A program made the translations under genes and the position numbers. This document shows, in pieces, positions 8,571-17,255 of a stretch of 64,000 bases of DNA. Numbering within the stretch: the stretch's first letter is position 1; every line of letters starts with the position of its first letter. The stretch covers positions 2,356,001 to 2,420,000 of the forward strand of contig BSYQ01000012.1 in the NCBI GenBank assembly GCA_030272585.1, given 5' to 3'. The DNA is from Bryopsis sp. KO-2023 (Eukaryota > Chlorophyta > Ulvophyceae > Bryopsidales > Bryopsidaceae). The notes under the pieces are model-generated. The model saw only the letters and a list, made by a program, of their open reading frames with translations, was not told where the DNA came from and ran no database searches.

Positions 8571-11500
8571 CGACGCAAACGTCGTAAGCGAAACAGAGTT
8601 CGTAGGCGGCGTAGGAAGCATAGATCAAAAGTAGGTGCCTCGAAAAAGGTTAAAAGTACTCACAGCGGAAAACCTGAGGAGCGGACTAGTACACCGCGTG
8701 AAGAGAGAACAGAGACACTCTCCACATCTACCCAATCGGCACATGACAACTGCGATTGGAAAAATGAACAGAAGGAAAGCACACCGGATGAGATGGACGC
8801 GCCTCATGCGTCATCTGCATCTCTTCCCTCTGTTAGTGAATCTGTGGGCTCATTGGAGTCGCAGAGTAGTCTACAGGAGTCCCTGCCTGCAGACGTAGAC
8901 GATAGTGGGTCAGAAACAACCCAACGGTCTACCACAGAGCGAGTTAATGTGTCAGAAGTTCGATCAACTTCGTCAACCAAGGGTGACACATGCCCTCTGT
9001 TAAAAATTCAAGAAGTGCCTGTGAGAGGGTACGAAGTAAAAGCACGGATCAAGACCACGGACCTTTATGCATTCATTGATTGTGGAAGTACCGCAAACTA
9101 TATCAATGATAAGGTAGCGCGTGATCTCGGGTTGTCGATTACACCAAGCTCCAAGAGAGCAATGTTGGCAAACGGAGATATTAAAGAACTGGCTGGCAGC
9201 TGTAACAACCTCCGAGTAAAGATAGGAGGGCTGAAGTGCAAAATGAAAGCGGATCTGTTCCCAGACCTTGGTTATGACCTAATATTGGGCATGCCTTGGT
9301 TGCAGAAAGAAAACCCCCGCATAGACTTTCAGCAAAATGAGATTTCAGTTTGCAAAAACAGCCAAGTGTTTCATCTCCCGTTGCGTCATCCAACCCAAGA
9401 GAGTATTGAACCTGAACGAAAAGTACAGTCGATACTGCAAGAAGTGCCAGTGACTGAGTGTTCAGCTAAGAGAATGATGCGTCATCTCAAAACAGAGACA
9501 GCATTCATGGTTGTAGTGCAAGAGTCTGAAGAGAAAGCTTTAGGCCAACATGAATTGCCTGACGCAATAGAGCGAACACAGCCATTCAACACTGAGGATG
9601 AGATTGGTAAACTTATTCGTTCAGACACCCCTGCCGAAATTAAAAAGGTGGTAGAAACACACCGTGGTGTGTTCCCTCGTGATTTACCCCCAGGGATCCC
9701 TCCGAAGAGAAAAGGTCATGAGTTTAAGATAGACCTGGAGGATCCAACACCTATCCATCGTCCAATATACAAGCTTTCACCAGCAGAGCTGGATGAAGTG
9801 AAAGCACAAGTGGACTACCTTCTGGAACAGAAGAAAATCAAACCATCCGAGTCCCCTTGGGGCGCGCCAATCCTATTTGTACCGAAAAAGGATGGAGGCT
9901 TAAGGATGTGTGTGGATTACAGGTGGATCAATAAGGTGACGGTGAAAAACCGATATCCTTTACCCCTGCCAGAAGAATTGATGGATAGAGTGTTCAAAGC
10001 CAAAGTGTTCTCAAAGTTAGATCTGCGATCAGGCTATTGGCAATTTCCAGTAAGGCCATCTGATACAGATAAAACAGCGTTCCGCACGAGATACGGTCAC
10101 TTTGAGTTTTTGGTAGCGCCTTTTGGGCTAACCAATTGCCCAGCGCAATTCCAAACTCTAGTGCAAGACCTACTCGCAGAGTTTTTAGATGATTTTGTTG
10201 TTGTCTTTATTGATGACATACTCATCTTCTCTGAAAACATGGAACAGCATGCCGAACACTTAGAGAAAGTCCTGTCGCGACTAGCAGAATATCAGCTTTT
10301 TGCTAAGGCAAGTAAAAGTGAGCTGGCTGTCGCAACAGTAGACTATCTTGGCTACCGCATTAGCGGAAGTGGGTTAAAACCACAGGAACAAAAAGTGAAG
10401 GCAGTGAAGGAGTGGAAGGAACTACAGAGTGTTAGTGATGTACGTAGTTTCCTTGGAATGGTTTCATATTACAGGAAATTCATTCCCCAGTTTGCACATG
10501 TTGCTGGACCACTCCATGACTTAGTGAAAAAAGACCATCCCTGGAGATGGGGACAGGTTGAGCGTGGCGCATTCAATGAACTGAAAAAGCGTCTAAGTCA
10601 AGCTCCCGTCCTTATTTTTCCAGATGCGTCACTGCCTTACACTGTGATCACTGATGCGTCGAATGAGGCCATCGGTGCCGTGTTAACACAGGATCACGGA
10701 GAGGGGCTACAGCCAATAGCTTACCTCTCACGTAGATTCAAGCCTGCCGAGCTTAACTATGCACCATACGACAAAGAGTTGTGTGCAATATGTTATGCGA
10801 TGGTGCAGTGGAGACATTATCTAGAAGGTTGTGCGGGTGGAGTAACAGTGTTCACTGACCACCAACCTCTGACACATATTCTGTCGCAGAGGAACCTTTC
10901 TAGAACCCAAGCAAGATGGCTTGAGGCGGGGTACCTGACTTCGATCAACCCCAAGATCTCCTATATCAAAGGCAAGGCTAATGTGTTAGCAGATGCTCTC
11001 TCCCGCAGTGTTCCTAAGCCCGTGGAAACTGCGATGAACATTTCCACTTGGCAAGTGCATCAAGCAAGCCAAGACGAGTGGAAACAAGCCCTCCAAGCTG
11101 ATAACTCCTTGGTGAAGATATTGCGGAAGCTTGAGAGTGGCGAGGAAGTTGAGGGATATTTCCTCAGAGGGGGAATACTCTGGACGGTCCCAAAAAGAGG
11201 ATTAGTCGAGAAAGTGGTGGTTCCTAAAGGCCAGCGCAATAAGATTATGAAGGAGTGCCATGAGACACCTTCAGCAGGCCATACAGGACCAGCGCGAACA
11301 GGAGAAATCCTAGCGCGGCGATATTGGTGGAAGGGGTGGATGAATGAGTTGAAGGCATTTGTTCGCGAATGCCCTGTGTGCCAACAAATAAAGGCTGACA
11401 CACAGAAGCCTATGGGCTTACTTCAACCCCTGCCAATACCTGAGCGGAAGTGGGAGCAGATTACCACTGACTTGGTGACAGATCTACCAGCATCCAATGG

Positions 11501-12533
11501 GTTTAGTGCTGTAGCTGTCTTTGTTGATAGACTTACCAAGTTTGTGCATTTCGCCCCATGTACTAAAGAGATTACCGCTGCAGGATACGCCCAACTTTTT
11601 ATCGAACATGTTTACCGCAACCATGGCCTACCTAAAGTGATTGTGTCTGATCGAGACCCTCGCTTTACCAGCAAGTTCTGGCAGACGCTTTTTAAAGCTC
11701 TGGGTACAGAGATTCGTATGAGTACAGCTTACCACCCTCAGACGGATGGGCAGAGTGAGGTTACCATACGTACTCTGGAAAATTTTCTAAGGCCATATGC
11801 TGAGAGGTATCCCCATAAGTGGGTTGAGTATTTACCTACAGCAGAGTTTGCAGCAAACAATGCGGTGAATGCGAGTACAGGGTTCGCACCTGCATATTTG
11901 ATGTATGGGTACCATCCAGAAACGCCAAACATTGGTGGGACGGCAACGCAATTTCAAGTGGAAGCAGTTAAGACTATGGTAGCACGGATGGCACAGGACT
12001 TAGATACCGCAAAAGCATATTACTCTAGAGCACAACACAGAATGTGTGTGAGTGCAAACAAGAAGAGGAAAGATATTGCTTTTGAGAAAGGGGATAAAGT
12101 CCTGATAAAAAGCCGTTTTATTCCGTTGGCTGCTTTGAACAAAGTGAGTCCCAAACTGCGCCGTCGATTTGTGGGTCCCTTTGAAATTGTGGAGAAAATA
12201 TCAAAGGTGGCTTACAGAGTTCAACTTCCGGAAACATGGCTCATTCACCCAGTGTTTCATGTTTCTAAGTTCAAGCGTTATCACGCCTCGAGTGATAACA
12301 GCAGGCAGATACAACCTCCAGAAGGAGAGTTGATTGGTAGCGAAGTAGAGTATGAGGTCGAAAATATCCTAAGGGCTAGAGGTAAACGCAATCGTGAATA
12401 CCTAGTGCTGTGGAAAGGATACGATCTACTTGACGCTACTTGGGAACCTGAAGCTAATCTGGTTAACGCACCAGATATACTTCGCGCATTTAAAGAGAAA
12501 GAAAGAAAAGAGTTGCAGAAAGGAAGAGAATAG
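8532..12533 (+). CDS. pol: B1 Pol: protease, RT, RNase H, integrase, chromodomain
   Basis: If entered by -1 frameshift the product is 1,333 aa; the first good ATG is at 8793 (1,246 aa). Counted from that ATG: retropepsin with D-C-G at about 96-98 (FIDCGST, unusual for the usual D-T/S-G), RT with FIDD at about 471, RNase H (about 600-720), integrase with an H-x6-H...C-x2-C zinc domain (about 822-870) and catalytic D, D, E near 893, 952 and 988, a GPF/Y module (about 1128) and a chromodomain (about 1186-1240, WKGYDLLDATWEPE). The chromodomain is known to direct chromovirus integration to modified-histone chromatin, which fits the nested setting. The ORF is intact. Confidence 0.95.
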   Translation: MTARQETASSEPGRRKRRKRNRVRRRRRKHRSKVGASKKVKSTHSGKPEERTSTPREERTETLSTSTQSAHDNCDWKNEQKESTPDEMDAPHASSASLPSVSESVGSLESQSSLQESLPADVDDSGSETTQRSTTERVNVSEVRSTSSTKGDTCPLLKIQEVPVRGYEVKARIKTTDLYAFIDCGSTANYINDKVARDLGLSITPSSKRAMLANGDIKELAGSCNNLRVKIGGLKCKMKADLFPDLGYDLILGMPWLQKENPRIDFQQNEISVCKNSQVFHLPLRHPTQESIEPERKVQSILQEVPVTECSAKRMMRHLKTETAFMVVVQESEEKALGQHELPDAIERTQPFNTEDEIGKLIRSDTPAEIKKVVETHRGVFPRDLPPGIPPKRKGHEFKIDLEDPTPIHRPIYKLSPAELDEVKAQVDYLLEQKKIKPSESPWGAPILFVPKKDGGLRMCVDYRWINKVTVKNRYPLPLPEELMDRVFKAKVFSKLDLRSGYWQFPVRPSDTDKTAFRTRYGHFEFLVAPFGLTNCPAQFQTLVQDLLAEFLDDFVVVFIDDILIFSENMEQHAEHLEKVLSRLAEYQLFAKASKSELAVATVDYLGYRISGSGLKPQEQKVKAVKEWKELQSVSDVRSFLGMVSYYRKFIPQFAHVAGPLHDLVKKDHPWRWGQVERGAFNELKKRLSQAPVLIFPDASLPYTVITDASNEAIGAVLTQDHGEGLQPIAYLSRRFKPAELNYAPYDKELCAICYAMVQWRHYLEGCAGGVTVFTDHQPLTHILSQRNLSRTQARWLEAGYLTSINPKISYIKGKANVLADALSRSVPKPVETAMNISTWQVHQASQDEWKQALQADNSLVKILRKLESGEEVEGYFLRGGILWTVPKRGLVEKVVVPKGQRNKIMKECHETPSAGHTGPARTGEILARRYWWKGWMNELKAFVRECPVCQQIKADTQKPMGLLQPLPIPERKWEQITTDLVTDLPASNGFSAVAVFVDRLTKFVHFAPCTKEITAAGYAQLFIEHVYRNHGLPKVIVSDRDPRFTSKFWQTLFKALGTEIRMSTAYHPQTDGQSEVTIRTLENFLRPYAERYPHKWVEYLPTAEFAANNAVNASTGFAPAYLMYGYHPETPNIGGTATQFQVEAVKTMVARMAQDLDTAKAYYSRAQHRMCVSANKKRKDIAFEKGDKVLIKSRFIPLAALNKVSPKLRRRFVGPFEIVEKISKVAYRVQLPETWLIHPVFHVSKFKRYHASSDNSRQIQPPEGELIGSEVEYEVENILRARGKRNREYLVLWKGYDLLDATWEPEANLVNAPDILRAFKEKERKELQKGRE

Positions 12534-12982
12534 GGAAACAGAGTGTTTGATGGCTAAGGTGGAACTCCTTATAGCAAGGGGGCGCGAAAAAGGATACCTT
12601 AGAAAAACTCTGTCGACTTCCAAACCAACTCTTTAACTTTAATGCGTTAGGTGCCTAAGTTATTAGGCTGGCGCAGTAAGTGTAGCTTCAGTAGTACTTT
12701 AGAAACCGGGCAAACGATGTCACATTCGAGATAGTGTGGTTGTTCCGAGAAAACCCCTATCAAGTGACGTGTTGAGGTGGTCTTGACGAGACTCCAACCG
12801 AGCAAAACGTTGGTGTCTCACCCCAATAACCCAACGAGGAAAGTGTACGAGTCACCCAGCCTTATAAGCGCAGCCCTCGAACCATTTTGCCCTAGTGTTT
12901 GTGTAAACGGAGCGAGCTCCTGAGTGAAAAAGAGTCTAAAGACGCACAAACCGTTGTTATTTCTTTCTTTCCGACAAACATA
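12534..12982 (+). promoter_or_regulatory. B1 pol-ORF3 spacer with internal TATA-like box
   Basis: This 449-bp non-coding spacer carries CTTATAAG at 12861-12868, about 115 bp before the ORF3 ATG, followed by a pyrimidine-rich stretch (TTTCTTTCTTTCC). An internal promoter for a subgenomic ORF3 mRNA is one reading; a spliced mRNA is another. The spacer is present in B1, B2 and B3. Confidence 0.45.
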
Positions 12983-14797
12983 ATGGCTGCCGACACACCC
13001 GCCGCAATTATTGCGAGGTTGGAAGCGGAGGTAGCTCAAAAAGAAGAGGAGCTGCAGCACTTTGTTACGACCGCAGAGGAGGTGCTGCAGAACAATGAGG
13101 CCTTAACCCGGCAACTCACAGAGTTGAGTGACCGGACGAAAGCAGCTGAGGCTGCGAAGGAGGCAGCGGAGAAAGCCAAGGATAAGGCGGAGGCGGAAAA
13201 GAAAGAAGCGGAGGACAAGACTAAGGTCTTGGAGGAAAAATTGGAAGCCATGAAGCTGAAGAAACAGCGGTTCCAATCTCACATGATGGCTAACCATCGT
13301 GAGAATGACCTCCGCAAGCAAGCTCTCGGGGGAATGGTGGATCGATTTACCGCGGTAGAGGAAACGCTGCAGCGAGCTGTAGCAACCGCGTGGAGTGCAG
13401 CAGCCAACAACCTTGAGAAGGAATTGGCAGAACAAGAGCTGCAGATCGATTTGCTGGGAGAGTCCCTCAGAGACGGCTCTGAAAAACTTCAAGTGCAGAG
13501 CGAAACAACGGACAAGATGCTGCGTTTGAACCCGCCGGTACCGGCACCACGGGTACGCGAAGAACTGGATCGCCAAGTCCAAGTTCTGTTGTCAAACGCA
13601 ACACTTGATCTGGAACCGTCCAAGGACGATGATGCGGGAGGCTCAAGCAAGGGCCAGGGGAAAGGGAAAAACAAACGTCCAAGCTCGCCGTGTAGGGATG
13701 AAGATCCACACGGAAAGAGAAGGCGAGAGGACGGTGACGATGAAGGTGGTGAGCCACCGAGGGATCGTATGCCTGGAGATGCAGCAAGAGCCAACTTGTT
13801 ACTCAAGTTAAAGGCTGCCGCATTAAAAACTCCAGCACCCTCACAACCAGCACCAACAGTTCAGACTCCCGGAGATGAGGCTACCGCAATAGCACCGGGG
13901 GAGGACTTATTCGACATGAGAGAGGAGGAGCTTTTGGACTTGGATTTTAACGAAGAAATTGACTTCGGCAGTCCACCTCCTAGGCTCGAAGGTCCTAGTT
14001 CTGAACTGGAGGACGGGGAAATAAGGAATGATGAAGGGCCAAGCCAGGTGACAGAGGTTCAGCGTGCGGTCCATCCACCGTTGGAGTTAGCTCCAACAGA
14101 AGCAGCACTTCGGGCTTTCCGAGAAAAGGTTAAGCTCAGAAGACTAAAGGCGGCTGCTCAAGACAAAGTGGATGCTGCACCCAGCGAAGTGAACCTGTCA
14201 CGGGAGGATATCGAGGAGGCTTGCAACCCCATCACTGCGTCAGAGAAATGGCCGAAGGGCCAATATACTAACCCCAGGGACCGAGCCTTGCAAAATTACC
14301 GCGGCAACCGGCACTTTCACGAGTTGCCCATGTGCATTTGGTGCGGGAGAAGCCCAATGCAAGCAAGTGCTCAGCGGCTGACGCAGAAGAAGTATTCCGT
14401 CCTTCCTTGTGGGTATCACCTCGTGTGTGATGCTCATTGGTTGGCATACTCGATGCTGGGGCGCATCGTCACGGCGGTCCAAAAAGTCGCGGAAGTGGAC
14501 AACAAGTCCATCGCCACCGTCTCCCCATTCTCTCTACCTGCCCATATGTTGAAGCTGACACGCTCGACGTTCGAAGAAATCCCTCCGTTCCCGGCTGAGC
14601 ACGAGAAGTTGCCACACTGCAACATGTGTGTGAAGCGGCAGCTCAAGGTGTCCGGCATCACCAGGGATCTGCCATTCCTTAAGTCCAAGAGGGTGGCTGC
14701 CGCATTTGATCCCTGTGTCCGGTATCGTGCAGTGCAGCAAGCGCATGCGCAGGAGCAGCGTGCTATTCAGCAAGCGCAAGCGCCGGAACAGCGTTAA
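12983..14797 (+). CDS. B1 ORF3: coiled-coil, Cys/His-rich protein of unknown function
   Basis: This 604-aa protein lies between pol and the 3' LTR, the position of env or accessory genes. It has no signal peptide or membrane segment. Residues about 8-105 form a Lys/Glu/Ala coiled coil. A basic, nuclear-signal-like stretch (KGKNKRPSS, GKRRRED) lies at about 225-250, followed by an acidic Pro-rich linker. The C-terminal third has CIWC, LPCGYHLVCDAHW and CNMC (about 449-545), which look like zinc ligands. It ends in a Gln/Ala-rich tail. I do not recognise a family. It is intact in B1 and B2 and broken in B3. The start is the first ATG after the TATA-like box. Confidence 0.8.
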   Translation: MAADTPAAIIARLEAEVAQKEEELQHFVTTAEEVLQNNEALTRQLTELSDRTKAAEAAKEAAEKAKDKAEAEKKEAEDKTKVLEEKLEAMKLKKQRFQSHMMANHRENDLRKQALGGMVDRFTAVEETLQRAVATAWSAAANNLEKELAEQELQIDLLGESLRDGSEKLQVQSETTDKMLRLNPPVPAPRVREELDRQVQVLLSNATLDLEPSKDDDAGGSSKGQGKGKNKRPSSPCRDEDPHGKRRREDGDDEGGEPPRDRMPGDAARANLLLKLKAAALKTPAPSQPAPTVQTPGDEATAIAPGEDLFDMREEELLDLDFNEEIDFGSPPPRLEGPSSELEDGEIRNDEGPSQVTEVQRAVHPPLELAPTEAALRAFREKVKLRRLKAAAQDKVDAAPSEVNLSREDIEEACNPITASEKWPKGQYTNPRDRALQNYRGNRHFHELPMCIWCGRSPMQASAQRLTQKKYSVLPCGYHLVCDAHWLAYSMLGRIVTAVQKVAEVDNKSIATVSPFSLPAHMLKLTRSTFEEIPPFPAEHEKLPHCNMCVKRQLKVSGITRDLPFLKSKRVAAAFDPCVRYRAVQQAHAQEQRAIQQAQAPEQR

Positions 14798-14992
14798 GGA
14801 GGAGGGAAAAGGAGTTATCGTCGACCAAGTGTGTGCGTGCAGCAGCTGTCAGCGACGTCAGAGCAAGAGACAGGTCCAAGACAGTTAGGTGTGGGTATGG
14901 GAGTGGGTGAGTTTTGTGTTTGTATTTTTGTGTTTTTGTTTTTCTTTGTGTTTTGGTGTGCGTGGGCGCCCACTTTTTGCGGGGGGGGCGTA
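14798..14992 (+). other. B1 3' untranslated stretch and polypurine tract
   Basis: AAGGAGGAGGGAAAAGGAG follows the ORF3 stop, and GCGGGGGGGGCG (14979-14990) ends two bases before the 3' LTR. The G run is the likely plus-strand primer, though G-only tracts are less common than mixed purine ones. Confidence 0.65.
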
Positions 14993-15412
14993 TGTTAGTC
15001 TTTTAGCGCTATACGAGGTAGTTTGGGATAGAGCCGAGGGTGGCTGACGCATGTGGGTTCGCGAGTAAGACAGATTAGACCCAGAGTTTGGGGCATGCGT
15101 CAGCGTACTACACTTAGGGGTACTTAAGAGGCCCACTCGTTGTTTTGACATTCACTTTACTTTGTAAGAACTCGGGATTCGTGGGATTGGTGTGTTCCCG
15201 CTTGTGTGTGTGTTTGTGTGTGTGTGTGTTAAGTGTTTGCCTGACGCAATCACTTCCCAACCCAAGTGCTCTAGTAGCGTTCACAACCGCGCTAGCTAGA
15301 GAGTTGTCTAAATCAACAAACCCCACAAGTATACTTGCGTTAGCCAGCAAGTTATCACGAATCCAACCAACACAGCCGACCACTATTGCGTCACCCACAA
15401 GCTTCACTATCA
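14993..15412 (+). repeat. B1 3' LTR
   Basis: It is the same length as the 5' LTR, with no difference seen by eye (both carry the distinguishing TTCGCGAG). The TSD TCTAC follows. Confidence 0.95.
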
Positions 15413-15417
15413 TCTAC

Positions 15418-16150
15418 AGCCGCAGAAAGTGTGGAAGAGTTTGCTATCATCGATACGGGGGCAGCCGTCAACGTGATTTCCACGGATCTGGCAAAAAGAT
15501 TGGGAGTCTCGCCACAGCAAGAAGGAGCACCCAGTAAAATTCGAACGGCTGATGGCAGGACTGTGGAGACGGAAGGCAGCATTTCTTCCATCAAGATAGG
15601 AACCGAGGGGAAGAAGGTTTCTGCGGATTTCTACGTGATGAAGGAGCCCGGATACGAGCTGTTGGTCGGCATGCCTATTCTCAACTCCTTGAACGCCGTG
15701 ATTGACGTTCGAAGGAAGAAGATCCACATAGGATCTGGCAAAACTCTCCAGTGCATGGTCACAAGACTGCCTGAGGAAGTAGTGCTTCCAGAAAGGGAGA
15801 AAACGGACGGAGAGAGTGTGGAGCTGACTTCTGCCAAAAGGCATCTCAAGATCATCAACGTGGCAAAGGATCGTTATTCGGTACCTCTGGGGAGAAACTT
15901 GGTGCTCAAGCCGCATTCACTCTCCACGATTTGGATACCGATCAAGACATCCAAGGAGATCGAGCTCAGTCCAGTCGTTCCTAATGGCAGTATCGCCATT
16001 CATGCAGGATTGAATTATAAGGGTCAGTACCTCCGCGTCCAAATCAGCAATTGGAATGACCTGCCCGTCCAATTGCCGAGCAACTACAAGGTTGCGACTT
16101 TCGTGCACGAGGGACCCGTCAAATTCAACGATCGAGAGGTATCAAACTAG
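15418..16150 (+). CDS. A1 Gag-protease, second piece (retropepsin)
   Basis: This is the continuation of the A1 gag frame after B1. The catalytic motif is D-T-G in AIIDTGAAVNVIS (about 15447-15485), and a second hydrophobic motif, LLVGMPILN (about 15660-15686), is typical of retropepsins. About 150 further residues follow, with a dUTPase-like or unassigned beta-rich look that I do not assign. The ORF ends in TAG at 16148-16150, inside a probable frameshift cassette. The protease would cleave the A polyproteins. Confidence 0.8.
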
Positions 16151-16184
16151 AAAGGCCCGTCGAAAGGGGACTTCGGACGGGCCT
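16141..16184 (+). promoter_or_regulatory. Probable -1 frameshift site, A1 gag-protease to RT
   Basis: A TCA AAC (16141-16147) precedes the TAG. Only the A-site half (AAC to AAA) fits the canonical rule. A 5-nt spacer is followed by a perfect 9-bp stem, AGGCCCGTC (16153-16161) with GACGGGCCT (16176-16184). The RT frame is -1 and open from 16060, overlapping by 91 nt. Reinitiation at the ATG at 16213 is the alternative. Confidence 0.55.
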
Positions 16185-16647
16185 AACTAGATCCGAACAA
16201 GACAAAGAAGCAATGGCAGAAGCGCTAAAGGACATGGTGAGGAAACACCCGGAGGTATTCGGCCCGATCATACCTCCGAAGCAAACGAAAATGGAGGAAA
16301 TGGCAGTCTCGATGGAGGAGTGCGGCTATAGGAGAGAGCCGCCGAAATCGAACGTCCCTCAAAGGAGTATCCAAGACCAGAGGTTGTCCGAAGAACAAGT
16401 GAAGGAGTGGCTAAAGGAACAAGTGGAGCTCGGGTTCATAGAACCGTTGCAACGGAAGGACTACCCTCGTGGCGTATACTGGAATCCATCCCAGATAAGC
16501 TACTGCGAAAGAAGAAAGGGACCAAGGCCGATCATAGACTTCAGGAAGCTCAATACCTACGGCAGTGATGAGCACCAACCGGGCATTCAAGACGCAAGAA
16601 GACTCGTGCGATCCGTTCCGAGCAAGTGGAAGTACTTCATCGTCGTG
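16147..16647 (+). CDS. pol: A1 reverse transcriptase, first piece
   Basis: The -1 frame gives an N-terminal segment with typical RT fingers motifs: a GFIEPL stretch (about 16432-16449) and GPRPIIDFRKLN (about 16519-16554). It ends at FIVV at 16647, where C1 is inserted (TSD GTCGTG). The frame resumes at 58215 with the first catalytic aspartate (VVDIAKAYN). The ORF may also start at the ATG at 16213. Together with the second piece it is a complete RT-RNase H that copies element RNA inside the particle. Confidence 0.8.
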
Positions 16648-17178
16648 TGTAACCCCAAACCACGTCGCCTCCACCGATTTCGTCACACTGGCCAAGGCCA
16701 GAGTGCTATCGGGTAGAGGAGGGGTAGTTAGGACAGTCCAGCCACAGTCTGGAAGTAGCAGTCCAGCTGCGGAAATGACTAGGTTGGACGGTCCTAGGGG
16801 TAGAGACTAAGGGAAGGGATTGAGGGAGGTTAGGAAGATCAGCTAGGTTTGATAGGTTAGGTAGTCCCCATCAGTAGGTGGGATCCTAGGTGATCAGTGG
16901 GACTAGGGTGAGTCAGGCGGCAGCCTATTTAATGGCTGATCTTAGGTTATTGGGGATTCTGGGTGAGGCTTTTGTTTTTGTTCGTGTGGGGACCTTTTGA
17001 TTTGGTGTAAGAAAGCTTTTTGTGAAAGAGTCCCGAGTAAAGTGCCTAAGAAAGGCCGTGTGATCAAGTTCAAGAGGGGCTGTCCCCACTTCCGCCATTC
17101 CAGTTCTGCAGAAACGCCACCACCACCCTTAAGTACGGCTGCAGGGGTGACCCCAGCGGTCAAGGTTACCCTATTTGT
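16648..17178 (+). repeat. C1 5' LTR
   Basis: It begins TGTAACCCC, has a TATA-like CTATTTAA near 16924 and ends ATTTGT, directly abutting the PBS. The 3' LTR carries eight more bases (TGGTTACA). Confidence 0.9.
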
Positions 17179-17190
17179 TGGTTTCGGAGC
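17179..17190 (+). other. Primer-binding site of C1
   Basis: TGGTTTCGGAGC directly follows ATTTGT. It is identical to all other PBSs here. Confidence 0.75.
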
Positions 17191-17255
17191 TAGGTTGCGC
17201 ACACTTTTGAGCTGTGCTGCAGCAGACGTGCCATACGTTCGGGGAAAACGTGTAG

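Larger units (their letters stand above)
5316..15412 (+). mobile_element. Element B1: complete chromodomain Ty3/gypsy element
   Basis: It is 10,097 bp with 420-bp LTRs that look identical, TSD TCTAC (5311-5315, 15413-15417), PBS, gag, a -1 frame pol with PR-RT-RH-IN-chromodomain, a third ORF and a G-rich plus-strand primer tract. All ORFs are open, so this is the best candidate for an active element in the window. It interrupts A1 inside the gag-protease ORF. Confidence 0.95.

Noticed and set aside
16153-16184. A Rho-independent terminator (GC-rich 9-bp hairpin)
   Set aside because: The context is a eukaryotic retrotransposon, no T run follows, and the position at the ORF junction suits a translational signal.
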